A DNA stretch of 64,000 nt from Erythrocercus mccallii (lineage: Eukaryota; Chordata; Aves; Passeriformes; Dicruridae). Of the stretch, positions 62,816 to 64,000 are shown in pieces. Below the pieces are notes generated by a model that worked only from the letters and a program-made list of their open reading frames with translations, was not told where the DNA came from and did no database searches. Both the position numbers and the translations under genes were made by a program. The stretch covers positions 186,131 to 250,130 of the forward strand of contig VZRG01000448.1 in assembly GCA_013397435.1 (NCBI GenBank), given 5' to 3'. Position 1 is the stretch's first letter, and each line of letters opens with the position of its first letter.

Positions 62816-63617
62816 AAAGGTTTTAGATTGGCTCAGTCAAATGTTTTGACTTAAGCAGATTTCTGATTCTGTTTTATATACGAATTTATCATAATGAAGC
62901 TTTGCAAGGTGAATGCCAAGATTTTGAAATCCTATTCTCAGAAAACTGCTATCAGAGGTTTGGTATCTGGTAGGAAGGCTGTGAAAGGGTCCCATAAGAA
63001 TTATATTTCAGCAGAAACAATTTCTTGCCAACATTATTTCTATGTAAACAGAGTTGTATATATGCAAATTTAAAACATATACATTTTATTCCTTTGCTGT
63101 TTCTGATTAACTTCACATAGAAACATTTTTTGCTGTTGATTTGAGCTAGTCTTTATTGTTTTCTGTCCAATTACAAAAAGATTAAGATCTCAAAAAATGC
63201 AATATTTAATTCTAATCAGATTAATGGCAGGTGCTCATTTGAGGCTGAAAAGGTAAGACATTGAATGAGACATGAAGGAAGTGAAATCACCTTTACTGAC
63301 AATGCATTGCTTTTAGGTTACAACAGACAAATGTACTCTCCTTCTATTTTGTCATGATTTCTAATCTTGCATAGAAGTATTTTACAGTTTTCTGAAAAAA
63401 AGCAAACCTCAAAACAAGAAGAAAAACCACAACACACATTCCCCCGTAAAACCCTCCAAAAAGAAAAGAGTTTTCATTAGTCATATTCGAAGATTACTTT
63501 TAAAGTTTCAATGCAACCACATATGTTTCGCTGACAGTACAGTTCAAGGCAATGTTTTTTAAATATTTCAAGATCTGAAGGAAAACCAAAGCTTCTCTCC
63601 GTGAAGGATCAATCTGC

Positions 63618-63633
63618 CCACCGGAGGGCAGTG
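63618..63633 (+). promoter_or_regulatory. Candidate CTCF-binding motif
   Basis: CCACCGGAGGGCAGTG matches the vertebrate CTCF core (CCACCAGGGGGCAGTG-like) with two differences, and is followed by CTGCT. It lies about 17 kb upstream of TMPRSS15. The remaining sequence from 62816 to the right edge is AT-rich with nothing else recognised. Confidence 0.45.
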
Positions 63634-64000
63634 CTGCTCTTTGCAAATGCCATGCTTTTCCTCCTTTATTTGGAAGGAAAATAGGACAAACATTAGAAGT
63701 CAGGGTTTCAGGGTGTACCGCTGCAAAGTGCAGCTGTACTTTTGCTCTCAGTGTTGCACTGACAGCTTAGGATACCTTCTGGATGGAGTTAACTAAACCA
63801 CTGAAACCATGTAGACATGAAAGCCTTGAGTTGATACAATTTACAGTTTCGCCCTGATTTGACAATACACAGCCCATGCAACTGTGATAGAAATTATAGA
63901 TCTCAATTTGAATTACATAAAAAAGAAATATTTTGCAATAAACTCTACTTCTGGAAATGCCTGCCTTGATTTCCTATTCCAGGGAGACATTTTTTCTGAT

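Noticed and set aside
1..64000. CRISPR array, operon, phage or other bacterial system
   Set aside because: Spliced vertebrate gene structure, CR1 elements and base composition show a bird nuclear genome; no regularly spaced direct repeats occur.

Overview
The window looks like bird nuclear DNA, probably from a songbird. It is AT-rich and intron-rich, and it carries many truncated CR1 LINE copies with the typical avian 3' end (the GGTTGGAAGGGACC-type segment plus ATTCTATGAT tails). The one protein-coding gene I can support is TMPRSS15, encoding enteropeptidase (enterokinase). It runs on the minus strand from an initiator ATG at 46223 to the last exon I can see, ending at 2461. I traced 22 coding exons by translating both strands, matching to my memory of mammalian enteropeptidase, and requiring splice sites and codon phases to agree. 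Together they give about 780 residues with no stop or frameshift.

Domain order along the protein: short cytoplasmic tail and signal-anchor helix (exon 1, 46223-46079); SEA domain (exons 2-5, 43460-39703, including a 42-nt candidate exon at 42140-42099); a Ser/Thr-rich mucin-like stalk built from three mini-exons of the same phase (exons 6-8, 37953-35037); LDL-receptor class A repeat 1 (exon 9); CUB1 (exons 10-12); MAM (exons 13-16); CUB2 (exons 17-19); LDL-receptor class A repeat 2 (exon 20); and the first part of the SRCR domain (exons 21-22, 6443-2461). The rest of the SRCR domain and the trypsin-like protease domain, which cleaves trypsinogen, should lie past the left edge. I searched 1-2460 and did not find them. 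A TATA box (46312-46305) sits about 85 bp upstream of the ATG.

The introns hold CR1 fragments, microsatellites, two perfect 12-bp hairpins and one 60-base assembly gap (35520-35579). From about 46.4 kb to 64 kb the sequence is intergenic: CR1 fragments on both strands, a possible LTR-retroelement remnant (about 58440-58860), short tandem repeats and a good CTCF-like motif near 63.6 kb. No RNA gene, CRISPR array or second protein gene was recognised. The most useful observations are the mini-exon stalk, the extra SEA exon and a non-canonical GC-AG intron. I see no novel multi-gene system here.
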